A stretch of 64,000 nucleotides of DNA from Aegilops tauschii subsp. strangulata (Eukaryota > Streptophyta > Magnoliopsida > Poales > Poaceae). Below the pieces are notes generated by a model that was not told the DNA's origin, did no database searches, and was given only the letters and a program-made list of their open reading frames with translations. How positions within the stretch are numbered: position 1 is the first letter of the stretch; the number at the start of each line of letters is the position of its first letter. Both the position numbers and the translations under genes were made by a program. Shown here one piece after another: positions 53,921 through 64,000 of the stretch. Location: the NCBI RefSeq assembly GCF_002575655.3, contig NC_053036.3:195270788-195334787 (forward strand), in the 5' to 3' direction.

Positions 53921-54263
53921 AGGGTGCTTGAATCCAAGGGACTTATTTTAGTCTGACTAAAAATAGTCTCTTTAAGAGGCTAAAGTTCCAAGCACCCCTG
54001 ACTAAAGAGGGGCTAAAACTAGTCTTGAGACTAAAATTATTTAGTCAGGGGTACCCCCAGTAAAATGTGGATTAGTCCTCTCTCTACTCATTTAACTCCT
54101 CTCCTTTAACACAGGCGAGTTCTGGATTGGAGGGTTTGGAGGATAACAAATGCTCATTAACTTGATTTAGCCTTTTTAGTATTTGGATCCAAGCATGGGT
54201 GAGGCTAGCATGTTTTAGTCCCACTACTTTTAGTCATGGGACTAACACGTATCCAAGCACCCT
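53921..54263. mobile_element. MITE with AGGGTGCTTG termini
   Basis: 343 bp. The left end is AGGGTGCTTGAATCCAAGGG, the right end TATCCAAGCACCCT, flanked on both sides by CTTAG (53916-53920, 54264-54268). The inside holds several copies of GGACTAA/TTAGTCC in both orientations. Superfamily is uncertain. Confidence 0.75.
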
Positions 54264-54268
54264 CTTAG

Positions 54269-54846
54269 TTTTATTTGAGGGGTGGGTTGTGCTGGACACC
54301 ATTATTGTGACTAGCCTTTTTAATAGTACTATATGCATAATTTCGCAACGAGTGCTCTCTATATGTACCACCTTTTTTTTAATTTCAAGTTTTGCTCCAT
54401 GGCGCAATCCATCGATACTACTGCTGTACAAAAGTATACATTTTTTTAAGATGCTAGAGGGCGGGGCAGTCTAGCTTGGTCGGTTTCACGAGAGGCGAGG
54501 GCCTTTGTGATTTGACGGCTCATTACTGCTGGAAGGCGGGACCTTGTGATTTGACTGCTCGTATAAATGCGCCGACGACCTAATCGAGGAGGAGCAAAGA
54601 ACCATGCGGTATACTCAAGTTTTCCACTGGAGTAGTACCGTGACGGAGGAGCACGAAACACGGCAGCCCAGTGCCATATGGCGATAAAAAATGATCTAAT
54701 TTGCTAGTCATCTCATTGTTAGCATTGTTCTATTCATTCCCTCAAAAAAACATTGTTCTATTCATGCCTCGTAGAGAACATGACACGTGCGGCGAAACAC
54801 CTGAAGCAGAAGATGAAACACAGGAGCAAAAGAAGAAGGAAGATTA
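54269..54846. other. Unassigned stretch with copy 2 of a direct repeat
   Basis: 54395-54560 is the second, diverged copy of the repeat at 52241-52470. TTTGAGGGGTG(T/G)GTTGTGCTG also recurs (53676 and 54274). No coding frame. Confidence 0.55.
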
Positions 54847-55568
54847 TCACCCCAAATGATGTAATTCGCCGCAGGGTCGTAACTGCTTCTTCATCGCCTC
54901 CACGACATCCATATCCTTGCACGTCTCCTCCGCCATCTTCTTCATTCTGTCCATGACGCGGGATTTCTCGACGCGAGCCTTCATCATCTGTTCCACGATG
55001 CATTACGTACCTTGACAGCAGCCGGGTGCTCGATGCGGAGCTTCGCCAACTCCTCCTTCTGTTCCACGACGAGGGCCTGCAGCATCTTCATTGAGGAACT
55101 ACTATTCTCATGCAGCTTCTTCCAGCCGGTGTTCTTCTCCGTCAACAGGTCGATCTCGTGTCAGAGCTTCGCCTTGTCCTCCTGAAGTTGCAGGATTTCG
55201 CCGGTCGCCTTCTTCTCTGAGGCAATGCTCTTCTTCAGCAGCATCACCAAGCCGACGGTCAACTCCCCCTGTTGATTGAGCTCGGCGGGCATGTCGTCGA
55301 GGCACTCCTTCAGCAACTCCATCATGCCTTGGAGGAACTCCTTCTGCCTATTGAGCTGATCGGGCATGCCGTCGAGGGATAACGACTCCAGCTCCGCCGG
55401 CTCGGCGTGTTCGCCTCCGCGGCTAGGGCGCTTCTGGGAGCCATCGCCTGCCCGTGAGAGATCTTTCGAGGTCTCTGCGTGGCGGCGAGCCCTCTTTTTT
55501 TCCGCAGCCTTGGTTGTCGCTCCCTTGTTACGAGTAGTTCTCGACCTAGAGCTCTGCTCACCGGCCAT
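54847..55568 (-). pseudogene. Small coiled-coil protein gene, one nonsense codon and one frameshift
   Basis: ATG at 55568 starts MAGEQSSRSRTTRNKGATTK; a basic patch (AAEKKRARRHAETSKDLS) could be a nuclear signal. From about residue 60 it is helical and Leu-rich (PAELESLSLDGMPDQLNRQK; NQQGELTVGLVMLLKKSIAS; ATGEILQLQEDKAKL), then a TGA at about 55160 where CGA would keep the frame. It continues HEIDLLTEKNTGWKKLHENS and VVEQKEELAKLRIEHPAAV; after a frameshift near 55005 it reads VEQMMKARVEKSRVMDRMKK and ends at 54847. About 240 residues of likely coiled coil. I do not recognise the family. A TATA box lies 72 bp upstream. Confidence 0.55.
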
Positions 55569-55639
55569 GGCAACGATGGACGAAGAAGAAGCACTTATGA
55601 GGAGGAAAGGTAGAGTAATTTTCGGTTAGGTAGTTCCCC

Positions 55640-55648
55640 TTTTTATAA
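55640..55648 (-). promoter_or_regulatory. TATA box of the coiled-coil gene
   Basis: The minus strand reads GGTTATAAAAAGGGG, about 72 bp before the ATG at 55568, which leaves a short leader of about 40 bases. Confidence 0.55.
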
Positions 55649-56450
55649 CCTAAGTACTAGCACTAGTACTAATACCTGCATAGTGGGAACACGTTCAGGT
55701 TTGGTACGTACTAGTAGGTGTGAGCAGGCTTTCGAATGTGATGGGAACAAGGTAAAGATTAATAGGTGGTTTTGGTTTCGGGGCCCGAAACGGCTCTCGA
55801 TGAGTTTAGCGAACATAAATTTCAATTACTACACTGCTCAAATGCGTAAATATTATGTTACTATCAAAAATTGGCACAAAATATGAAGGAGACCAATGGA
55901 AGTACTACTAGCAACCCATGATTTAACTACTCGCATGCGCGCAGTGGAGTAATAATGTCTTTCTTCCGCCCTCACGTCCACTCAATTTGCATGCGCTGTA
56001 TTAATTGACCATCAATGAAGTGAACGACTTTACACGCGTCAAATTATCACATGGGGTGGATCTTGGTACAAAATTGCGTCCGCCCGTGTACCCGCGTGTG
56101 CGTGCGAGGGAATGAGTGCGTGTGTGGCGTGCGTGCACATCTTCGCTTCGTGCATGTACCGCCAGTATGGCTCAGGGAGGACGAGTACATTCTTTTGGAA
56201 CCAGCGGCACGTCATTGTGATCAATCCACGCAAGGAGGTCGCGACAACACCTCCACATGTGCCACGTGGCTTCATGAACTGTAAGAGAGACACTGTGTAG
56301 CGTGCCATTGGTATTCTAATTTACGTGTTTTGCACATACTCGAAGTAGTAGTAAGGTACACGTCCATTGCACGCATCAGATTTTGCAACCAAATTATGAA
56401 TAAATACCACACTATAGCATGTAAGCTCTGAGTCATATATGCCTGATGTA
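55649..56450. other. Unassigned intergenic stretch
   Basis: No coding frame, repeat or element boundary is recognised. Confidence 0.4.
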
Positions 56451-56790
56451 GCCCTTCGTTTAATTCTTATAGTTCATCTCATTCAAAATCAATTAGTTTT
56501 TATAAAAAAGCTAAGAACGTGGGAATAGGAAAAACATGGGATTATAGTGGAATATCGTCTTGAATCCTACAGGATTGTACGAGTGTTTGATTATGCATAG
56601 AAAAAATGCAGAATTCTTTCAAAGAGGTTTGAGTGGATGGGATGTTTCCTATGAAATCTAGTGCAAATGAATCATATGGAAAAATTCTATGGTTTACAAT
56701 CCTACGAATCAAACAACCAAGATAGGAAAAATTCCTAATGATTAGAATCCTCCAAAATTCCTTTGAGAATCCTTTGAATCAAAGAAGCCC
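56451..56790. mobile_element. MITE-like element with imperfect termini
   Basis: The left end (CCCTTCGTTTAATTC) and the reverse complement of the right end (GGGCTTCTTTGATTC) form imperfect inverted repeats about 340 bp apart. The inside is AT-rich with AGGATT/AATCCT motifs as in grass MITEs of this type. Superfamily is not assigned. Confidence 0.55.
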
Positions 56791-56814
56791 TTACTATTTT
56801 ATGATTCATGGAAT

Positions 56815-58345
56815 TGTGCGTTATAAAGCATAAAGTAAAAACAAATAATGGCAATTCAACTAGAAAAAAAGTTTGGGCAGTTATGATACGAAAGATTCTA
56901 GAACAAAAGAGAACCACTGTTGTTTTGAGGTTTGTGCATTATGCTTAAGTTCAACCATGGAGTCTGCTAGATTGTACATGTGGTAAAATCCGGTGGGGGG
57001 CTAGAAGATGGTGCGAGGGGCCGAGTGGAGGGACACTATGAAGGAATGCACAAGTGCGAGATCGATATTTAGAGAGAGGGGGCGAACACGTGCGCTGTTG
57101 CGCGCAGTGGCGGAGCCATGAAAAATAAATGAGCTAGGGGGCTAAGCATTGCTAATCCTTTACGAGGAGGTTCAATTCATGAACTTAAACCATTTTTAGC
57201 AGCAATTGTCTAATGATCACATTCATATTAGCCTTGATATATAGTGATGTTAGGGGGGAGGGGGCAGGGCCCTTACTGCCCCCTGTCTTCGCCATTGTGC
57301 ACGCGTCTGAGAGATGAAGCAGAAGGGATGGATGATGAGAGGGGGACGTTGGATATATAATTAATGTGGGTGTATTAGCTATATATGTTAATCCTATATA
57401 GAGAGGTATAGATTGATCGATGTGGATGTGGGAAAGAGGGTGGGACCTCACTGGATATATCAATTGATCGGTTTGTGTGGAAAACTATGACAGACCTAGC
57501 TATATACACACATACATAGAGGAACATCGATCGTTGCGCACGCACGCGTGAGAGATAAAGAATGCCCGATATGATGGAGAGGGGGATGTGTGTGGGTGTG
57601 TGCCTTCATGGGAGACCGACCTGAAGAAAAAGATTGTATGCGTGCTATGGATAATGCCGACTGGTAGTGTGTGTGCATGCATGCACGACAGAAAGTTAGT
57701 GGTACAATTATAAAGAGAGGACTACTGTGTGGGTGTAAAAGAATAGGTGAGGTCATAATCAATGTAAAGTTGAATTCAAATATTTGAATAAGAGATCCTG
57801 ATGTTTGAAACCCATGCATGCATGGATATAACGGAGATCTGCGCGGTGTGGTTTGGAAACGAGCATGTTGTAATGTATACACATTGAACAAGGTCAGACT
57901 GATTTGAATTTGAGATACCGATGGCAGACATCATTTGGCCACGTCGCATCTGTGCATGGACACACTATTCTAATTGGAGATGATGGGCGGCTTTCGCATC
58001 ACATATCTATATCTATACCCCTATATATATATATATATTTTATATATTTTTATATTGTGTGCGGGTACTTTAACTTTGAAAGATGGTCGTTGGATGAGGC
58101 GAATCTGATGGTCCAAAGATGGCAAATTTGAGCACTACTGGCCGTTGTATATCATCTAGATTCCACCAGATTTCGCCACATGTATAACCTAGAAGACTCC
58201 ATGGTTGAACTTAGCATAATGCACAAACATCAAAACACAAGCACTTCTTATTTGTTCTAGAATCTTCCGTATCAGAATTTCCCAAATGTTTTTCTACATG
58301 ATTTGCCTTTTTTTTACGTGTCTGCTTACGTTATGCGTCGCTTAA
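56815..58345. mobile_element. Long-TIR (Mutator-like) non-autonomous element
   Basis: Arms of about 195-205 bp face each other: 56815-57010 and 58140-58345. The best-matched part, TTTGTGCATTATGC(T)TAAGTTCAACCATGGAGTCT, is about 90 percent identical between arms. Long terminal inverted repeats and no transposase suggest a Mutator-type passenger. The region between holds a hAT-type MITE, and pieces repeated in direct order (about 57299-57350 and 57531-57590). The outer edges and a 9-bp target duplication could not be fixed. Confidence 0.65.
57105..57297. mobile_element. hAT-type MITE inside the long-TIR element
   Basis: 193 bp with termini CAGTGGCGGAGCCA and, at the right, TGTCTTCGCCATTG, which are imperfect inverted repeats of the CAGTGGCGGAGCCA type known from plant hAT elements. 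The flanks GTTGCGCG and TGCACGCG are only loosely alike, so the 8-bp duplication is not proven. Confidence 0.65.
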
Positions 58346-58669
58346 TATGATGACATGCTACATTATCATCGTGTTCACCTATTAGACTCCGAGTCAGGTC
58401 CAAACTAATGCTGAAACTTGAGTTTTTAAATGGTTGTGGGGTACATATTGGGGCAGCAATCAGTACTATCTGTCTACTATCTGGTTAATCTCTGGTGTCT
58501 ACTATGAATTTAATGTTGGGTGCAAACAAACATTAAAGGAGCCATTATCTGTATTTTTTAACTAAAGCTATTATCTGCCTGCTATCATTGGATTTGGGTC
58601 TATCCACAGTTTGCTACCATCACTCTGGATTTGTGCATGCATCCTTACATAATCTCACTATGTTTTATT
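58346..58669. other. Unassigned stretch
   Basis: AT-rich; the phrase CTACTATCTG/CTACTATGAA recurs. No gene or element is recognised. Confidence 0.4.
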
Positions 58670-58676
58670 CCTATGC

Positions 58677-60690
58677 ATGCCAGTTATTGTACACAATGGA
58701 ACTGATCATGTAGAGCAAAAGATACGAGCCTTGCATGGCAATAAAATTTCATGCAGACGTCGTTCCATGGTGGGCGCAAAGGCAGCCCCCCTCCACCCAT
58801 TTCGGATCGTAATCAAGAGGAAGATAACTGTTCTGAGGGGGATTCAGAAGGAGAAGACCACTCCTATTTACCCCATGAGGTCTTCGCTCTAACTTGGCAT
58901 GCTGATGTTGGTAATATCATGCATATGGTGCCTTGCATTGCTTACTGTATACATTAAAGATGTCATCTGCTTAGTTTAGACTTGATTTGTGTCAATGCCA
59001 TCTGTTTAGTTTCTTTATCGTATATGTGAATCATGCACTGCCATCTTGTCTAGCCAGGCATCATATATGTGAATTTTGCAATGCCACCCTGGTTAGCCAG
59101 TCATCCTATATGTGAATTATATCATGCCATCATTTTTTTATTACGTGTTAAATTTGCCAACAATTTTAGTACATTCAATTACTCTTCCTGTGCATCAGCC
59201 ATTCGGCACGGTCATGGAAAAATCTGGAGTGGAAACAAGGTCTTCAGAGCAGACAATGCTATCTGACGAACCGCATGTCTTGCTGGTTACCGATAGCTCC
59301 TCAGAGGAGGATTTAGAGACAGATGACCAGTCATATTCCCCCCCCCCCGAGGTGCATGCCCTAACTTGGCAGGGTTATGTTGCTCATATCGTGCGTATGG
59401 TATCTTGTATTGCTATGTCATTTGCTTAGTTTAGACATGCTTTGTGTGAATGCCACCTGTTTAGTGTCTAATTACCATATATGTGAATTATGCAATGCCA
59501 TCTTGTTGCAAGACATTATATATGTGAATTATGCAATGTTATCTTGTTGCAAGGCATTATGTATGTGAATTATGCAATGCCATGCTGTTTAGGCAAGCGT
59601 CATATATGTGAATTATATCATGCCATCCTTTTTTTGTATTTCTCATTGCTTTTGTCGACAATGTTTGTATATTCAACTGCTCTTCCTGTGCATCAGCCAT
59701 TTGAATTGGTGATGGAGAAATCTGGAGTGAAAACAAGGTCTTCAGAGCAGACAATGCTACCTGCTGAAGCAGATATCTTGCTGGTTACAGATAGCTCTTC
59801 ACAGGAGGATTCAGAGGCAAATGACCAGTCCTATTATCCCCCTGAGGTGTATGCTCAAACTTGGCAGGGTTATATTACTCATATAATGCATATGTTGTAT
59901 TACAATGCTTAGTTTTTACATCATATACACAATATTGAATGCCATCTCCTTAGTTGACACATCATATATGCGATTGCCCTCTGCTCACTTCCTTAGTATA
60001 TAAATCATATATTTGAATTATGTCATGCCATGATGTTTACATAGACAGCATGTATCTGAATTATGGCATGCCAACCCATTTTCTAAAGACATAATATAGT
60101 TATATCATCTCATCCTGTTTACATAGTCATCATATTTTAAATTATGTCATTCTATCCGTGAATTATATCATGCCATCATGTTTCCAGCGACGGCATGTTT
60201 GTGATTTATGGCATGCCAACCACTTTAATAGACACATCGTATAGTTATATCATGTCATCCTGTTTACATAGTCATCATATTTTTGAAGTATGTCATTCTA
60301 TCCTTTTTAGTTAGCCATCATACATGTGAAATTGTGTCATGCTATCCTGTTTAATTAGCATCATATATGTGAAATTATGTCCTGCTATTCTGTTTGCTTA
60401 GACAACATAAATGTGAATTATTTCATGCCCTGTTTTCTTCCCTACTATCCATTGCACCTGTCTATCTTACAATGTATGTACATTCAATTACTTTTCTTGT
60501 TTATCAGCCATTTTAATTGGAGGGAGTGATGGCAGTATCTGTGGGAGTAAAAACACGGTCTCCAGAAAAGATCGTGCTACCTGTCGATGCAGATAGAACC
60601 ACTGTTGTACTTGCCCAAGATCCAGCCCCACCACACATAACCCACACTCATGCAGATTGTACCCCTACCTAGTTGGACGGAGAACCAGCT
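58677..60690 (+). pseudogene. Gene fragment with four amplified exon-like units
   Basis: Four related units lie in the same orientation. Unit 1 (58749-58935) reads DSEGEDHSYLPHEVFALTWH. Unit 2 (59200-59410) reads MEKSGVETRSSEQTMLS and SYSPPPEVHALTWQGYVAH. Unit 3 (59695-59905) reads MEKSGVKTRSSEQTMLPAEA and QSYYPPEVYAQTWQGYITHI. Unit 4 (60510-60690) reads VGVKTRSPEKIVLPVDADRT. Units 2-4 are preceded by a pyrimidine-rich stretch ending TCTTCCTGTGCATCAG (or TTCTTGTTTATCAG) and CCATT, a good splice acceptor. The product is acidic and Ser-rich, of unknown function. Donor sites and a complete frame are not clear, so this may be a decayed or transposon-captured gene. Confidence 0.5.
58930..60440. 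repeat. Degenerate minisatellite in the spacers between the exon-like units
   Basis: Units of about 40-50 bp with consensus CATATATGTGAATTATGTCA-TGCCATCCTGTTTAG recur more than fifteen times in the three spacers (clear copies at 59065, 59106, 59479, 59520, 59600, 60010, 60250, 60330, 60370). They are absent from the exon-like units. Confidence 0.75.
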
Positions 60691-60958
60691 ACACCCCTTC
60701 TAACCCCAACCCCAGCATATCGATGGTCACACCAACACCATGTGCGGTGTGCAGCACAGTAGTGGAGTCGTACTCCCGAGAGTAGAGGTAGACGATGGCA
60801 CGGTACTGCTCCTGGTTAAAGTCCTGGTACTCCTCGTAGACGGTGTACTCAGGGTGCCAGCGATAACCCAGATAGGTCATCATCTCAGCTAGCACCGCAG
60901 GTGATCCCGAGGCACCAATGGCCGTCGTGTGGCGCACGACCAGCCTCGAGGGTTCCAT
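60690..60958 (-). pseudogene. Extra ORF of element F, truncated
   Basis: ATG at 60958 is favoured (MEPSRLVVRHTTAIGASGSP). It continues MMTYLGYRWHPEYTVYEEYQ and REYDSTTVLHTAHGVGVTID, then leaves the element sequence at about 60714 and ends nine codons on. By position, between the primer site and where gag would be, it matches the extra ORF of element E, but the sequence is not visibly related. I cannot assign a function. Confidence 0.6.
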
Positions 60959-61270
60959 CTGAAAGCAAAGACGTTTCAAAGGAGTCAATTGACAGTGTGT
61001 GAATTGTTCAAAATACTATTCTAAGAAACAACTATGGCTTATCCATCTTTGGGGTGAACGCGGTCACGGGATCCTAGTGTTAGAGTTAGTAAAGTCGTTT
61101 AACCCGAGTAGAAGAGAGTTCAGAGTCCCAGAGTAAAGGTCGAGGAGTAAAAGATCCTAGTACCACCCAATGGCGACGTGGGCCCGTAAGCCGCACAGCC
61201 ATGTTAGTAAAAGTTTTGCAATGTCTAGACTCGACTTCGGCCAAGGAGTGTGGAAGGGGGGTTCCTACAG
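60959..61270 (-). other. Leader of element F
   Basis: Lies between the primer site and the extra ORF; no coding frame is supported. Confidence 0.55.
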
Positions 61271-61290
61271 GCAGTCGGCTCTGATACCAA
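61271..61290 (-). other. Primer binding site of element F, tRNA-Met type
   Basis: The minus strand reads TTGGTATCAGAGCCGACTGC two bases after the LTR end. Confidence 0.88.
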
Positions 61291-61292
61291 CT

Positions 61293-64000
61293 TGTGACGC
61301 CCCCGATTTGACCGTACACTAATCATGCACGCAAATGTGTACGATCACGATCAGGGACTCACGGGAAGATATCACAACACAACTCTAAAACATAAGTAAG
61401 TCATACAAGCATTATAATACAAGCCAGGGGCCCCGAGGGCTCGAATACAAGTGCTCGATCATAGACGAGTCAGCGGAAGCAACAATATCTGAGTACAGAC
61501 ATAAGTTAAACAAGTTTTGCCTTAAGAAGGCTAGCACAAAAGTAGCAACGATCGAAAAGGCAAGGCCTCCTGCCTGGGACCTCCTAACTACTCCTGGTCG
61601 TCGTCAGCGGCCTGCACGTAGTAGTAGGCACCTCCAGTGCCGTGGGAGTCGTCGTCGACGGTGGCGTCTGGCTCCTGGACTCCAACATCTGGTTGCGACA
61701 ACCAGATAGAAAGGAAAGGGGGAAAAAGAGGGAGAGAAGCAACCGTGAGTACTCATCCAAAGTACTCGCAAGCAAGGAGCTACACTACATATGCATGGGT
61801 ATATGTGTAAAGAGGCATATCAGTGGACTGAACTGCAGAATGCCGGAATAAGAGGGGGATAGCTAGTCCTGTCGAAGACTAAGCTTCTGGACATCTCCAT
61901 CTTGCGGCATGTAGAAGAGAGTAGCTTGAAGTCCTCCAAGTAGCATCGCATAGCATAATCCTACCCGGCGATCCCCTCCTCGTCACCCTGTTAGAGAGCG
62001 ATCACCGGGTTGTATCTGGCACTTGGAAGGGTGTATTTTATTCAGTATCCAGTTCTAGTTGTCATAAGCTCAAGGTACAACTCCGGGTCGTCCTTTTACC
62101 GAGGGACACGGCTATTCGAATAGATAAACTTCCCTGCAGGGGTGCACCACATAACCCAACACGCTCGATCCCATTTGGCCGGACACACTTTCCTGGGTCA
62201 TGCCCGGCCTCTTAAGATCAACGCGTCGCAGCCCCACCTAAGCACAACAGAGCGGACAGCACGCCGGTCTAACCCTATGCGCGCAGGGGTCTGGGCCCAT
62301 CGCCCTATGCACACCTGCACGTTGCGTACGCGGCCGGAAGCAGACCTAGCCTAGTGGCATTCCAGTCCAATCCGGCGCGCGCCACTCAGTCGCTGACGTC
62401 AAGAAGGCTTCGGCTGATACCACGACGCCGGGATACCCATAACTACTCCCGCGTAGATGGTTAGTGCGTATAGACCAAATGGCCAGACTCAGATCAAATA
62501 CCAAGATCTCGTTAAGCGTGTTAAGTATCCGCGAACGCCGACCAGGGCCAGGCCCACCTCTCACCTAGGCGGTCTCAACCTGCCTTGTCGCTCCGCCACA
62601 AAGATCCACTTGCGGGTACTCCTACGAGCCGACCCGACTTTAGTCATCACATGTGTCATGTATATGGTATATAAGTATATGCCCGTGTTCACCGCCCAGG
62701 TGATCACGGCCCGATAGTATAGCACAGCAGACGGACAAGAATGTAGGGCCACTGATGGAAATCTAGCATCCTAGACTAAGCAGTAGGATAGCAGGTAAGG
62801 GGAACAACTGTAGCAACAATGACAGGCTATGCAACAGAATAGGATTAATCGAAAGCAGTAACATGCTACACTACTCTAATGCAAGTAGTAGAGAGTAGAG
62901 TAGGCGATATCTGGTGATCAAGGGGGGGGCTTGCCTGGTTGCTCTGGCAAGTAGGAGGGGTCGTCGACTCCGTAGTCGAACTGGGCAGCAGCAGTGTCGG
63001 TCTCGTAGTCTACCGGAGAGAAGGGGGGAAGAAACAGTAAATACCATGCAAACATAAGCATGACGATGCGTGACATGACAATGAGCGGTGCTAGGGGTGC
63101 CCTAACGCGACAGTAGGTGTTACCGGGGAAGGGGGGGAACATCCGGGAGGTATTCCCGATGTTTTGCGTTTTCGGACAGACGGACCGGAGGGGGAAAGTT
63201 GCTAGTTCGATAGGTTAGGGAGGTGTGGTGGATGAACGGACTGCGTATTCGGATTCGCCTCGTCGTTCTGAGCAACTTTCATATAGAAAACATTTTCATC
63301 CGAGTTACGGTTTAAAAGATATGAATTTTCAAAGTTTATTTGAATTTCTGGAATTATTTAATTAACAGAAAAAGGGATATGACGTCAGCATGACGTAGGA
63401 GTGACGTCAGCGGTCAACAGTCCGGGTTGACCGGTCAAACTGACAAGGGGGACCCACCTGTCATAGACAGTGGGTTAACAGAGGATTAAACTAATTAATT
63501 TTTAGTTAATTAACTACTGGGCCCACCTGTCAGTGAGAGATTAATTAAAATAATTATTTTTATTTATAAAACATTTTCTTTTTAATTTTCTTTTTTTGTT
63601 TTTGCGGCGGGGCCCGCATGTCAGTGACTGGGCCTGCCCAGTCAGCAGTTGACTGGGTCAACCCAGTCAACTGAGCCCGTGGGGGCCACTGGCAGTGACC
63701 CAGGGGTGGCCCCAGGTGTGCCACGTCGGCGGCCGGCGCCGGCGCAACTCCGGCGACCAAAACCGCGGCGGTCCCTCGCCGGAGTTGGCCGGATTCGCGC
63801 TACGGGGCTCGGGGAGGAACGGGGCTAGGCCCATTCGAAAGAGCTCGCAGCGCCGCATCCAGGGGTGGCCAGGGTTTCGCCGGACTCGGCCGGAATCGGC
63901 GCCGGCGAGCGGCGGAGGCGGCGGCGCGCACGGGTGCTCGACGGGGACATGGCTACGGCGGGCTATCGGAAAAGCGGAGGGGCTGGGGAGCTTCTACGTG
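61293..64000 (-). repeat. 5' LTR of element F, partial
   Basis: The LTR's 3' end is at 61293 (minus strand ...AATCGGGGGCGTCACA). It extends at least 2.7 kb to the window edge, a size usual for Tekay-like LTRs. No gene lies inside. A cluster of TGACGTCA and TTGAC motifs is at about 63380-63440. Confidence 0.8.
63380..63440. promoter_or_regulatory. Cluster of TGACG and TTGAC(C) motifs in the element F LTR
   Basis: Three TGACG(T) sites at 63380, 63391 and 63402 are spaced 11 bp apart (TGACGTCAGCATGACGTAGG...), like as-1/TGA-bZIP sites. Three W-box-type sites (TTGACC or its complement) follow at 63412, 63427 and 63433. These factors mediate stress and defence responses in plants; activity here is inferred. 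Confidence 0.45.

Larger units (their letters stand above)
60690..64000 (-). mobile_element. Gypsy element F, 5' end
   Basis: On the minus strand: a long LTR entering from the right edge, primer site, leader, and the beginning of an extra ORF, which stops at about 60714 where it joins the amplified gene fragment. The rest of the element is missing, so it is truncated by a deletion or rearrangement. Confidence 0.8.

Noticed and set aside
61584..62717. Short frames in the element F LTR
   Set aside because: All under 90 codons in LTR sequence; no homology pattern seen.

Overview
The window reads as intergenic DNA from a large-genome Triticeae grass (wheat, Aegilops, barley or rye type). The basis is Angela/WIS/BARE-1-type Copia LTRs, Sabrina/Athila-like, Tat-like and Tekay-like Gypsy elements, CACTA ends, a LINE tail and a Stowaway MITE, all nested in one another. 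I see no intact single-copy host gene, no tRNA, no rRNA and no CRISPR. Family names rest on recognition, not on a database search.

Layout. 1-4053: 5' part of an Angela-like Copia (minus). 4054-6120 and 14866-18891: one Gypsy element, 'A' (minus), split by a complete Angela-like Copia (6121-14865, plus, 5-bp target duplication GAGCC). A lies in the integrase of 'B' (plus, 18892-22801), a Gypsy with the same LTR family. B adjoins a CACTA-like transposon (22802-24004) carrying a decayed 3'-5' exonuclease gene. That transposon interrupts the RNase H of a Sabrina-like element (minus, 24005-27179). The LTR of that element (27180-29021) is shared with a second, pol-less Sabrina-like internal region (29022-33715), which contains a solo LTR of the A/B family (32604-33508). 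Next come Gypsy 'C' (33716-35243, plus), cut by 'D' (A/B family, minus, 35244-37483), which is split by a LINE 3' end (about 36262-37206) and cut by 'E', a Tekay-like Gypsy (37484-45398, plus). E has a long gag-protease-RT-RNase H frame and ends at a second CACTA terminus (45399).

45399-60690 is repeat-rich and holds subterminal CACTA repeats, duplicated modules, several MITE-like elements, a long-TIR element, two decayed small genes with their own TATA boxes (near 50.5-50.9 kb and 54.8-55.6 kb), and a run of amplified exon-like units separated by minisatellite spacers. 60690-64000 is the 5' end of Gypsy 'F' (minus).

The most interesting system is an antisense reading frame between pol and the 3' LTR of the A/B/D Gypsy family. 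It looks like a B3-type DNA-binding protein; the B copy also has an AT-hook-like motif and its own TATA box. It is kept in element A although A has lost most of pol. A second strong signal is that the elements A, B, the first Angela and the LINE are broken almost only by TAG stops in CHG context, as expected from long-term cytosine methylation.
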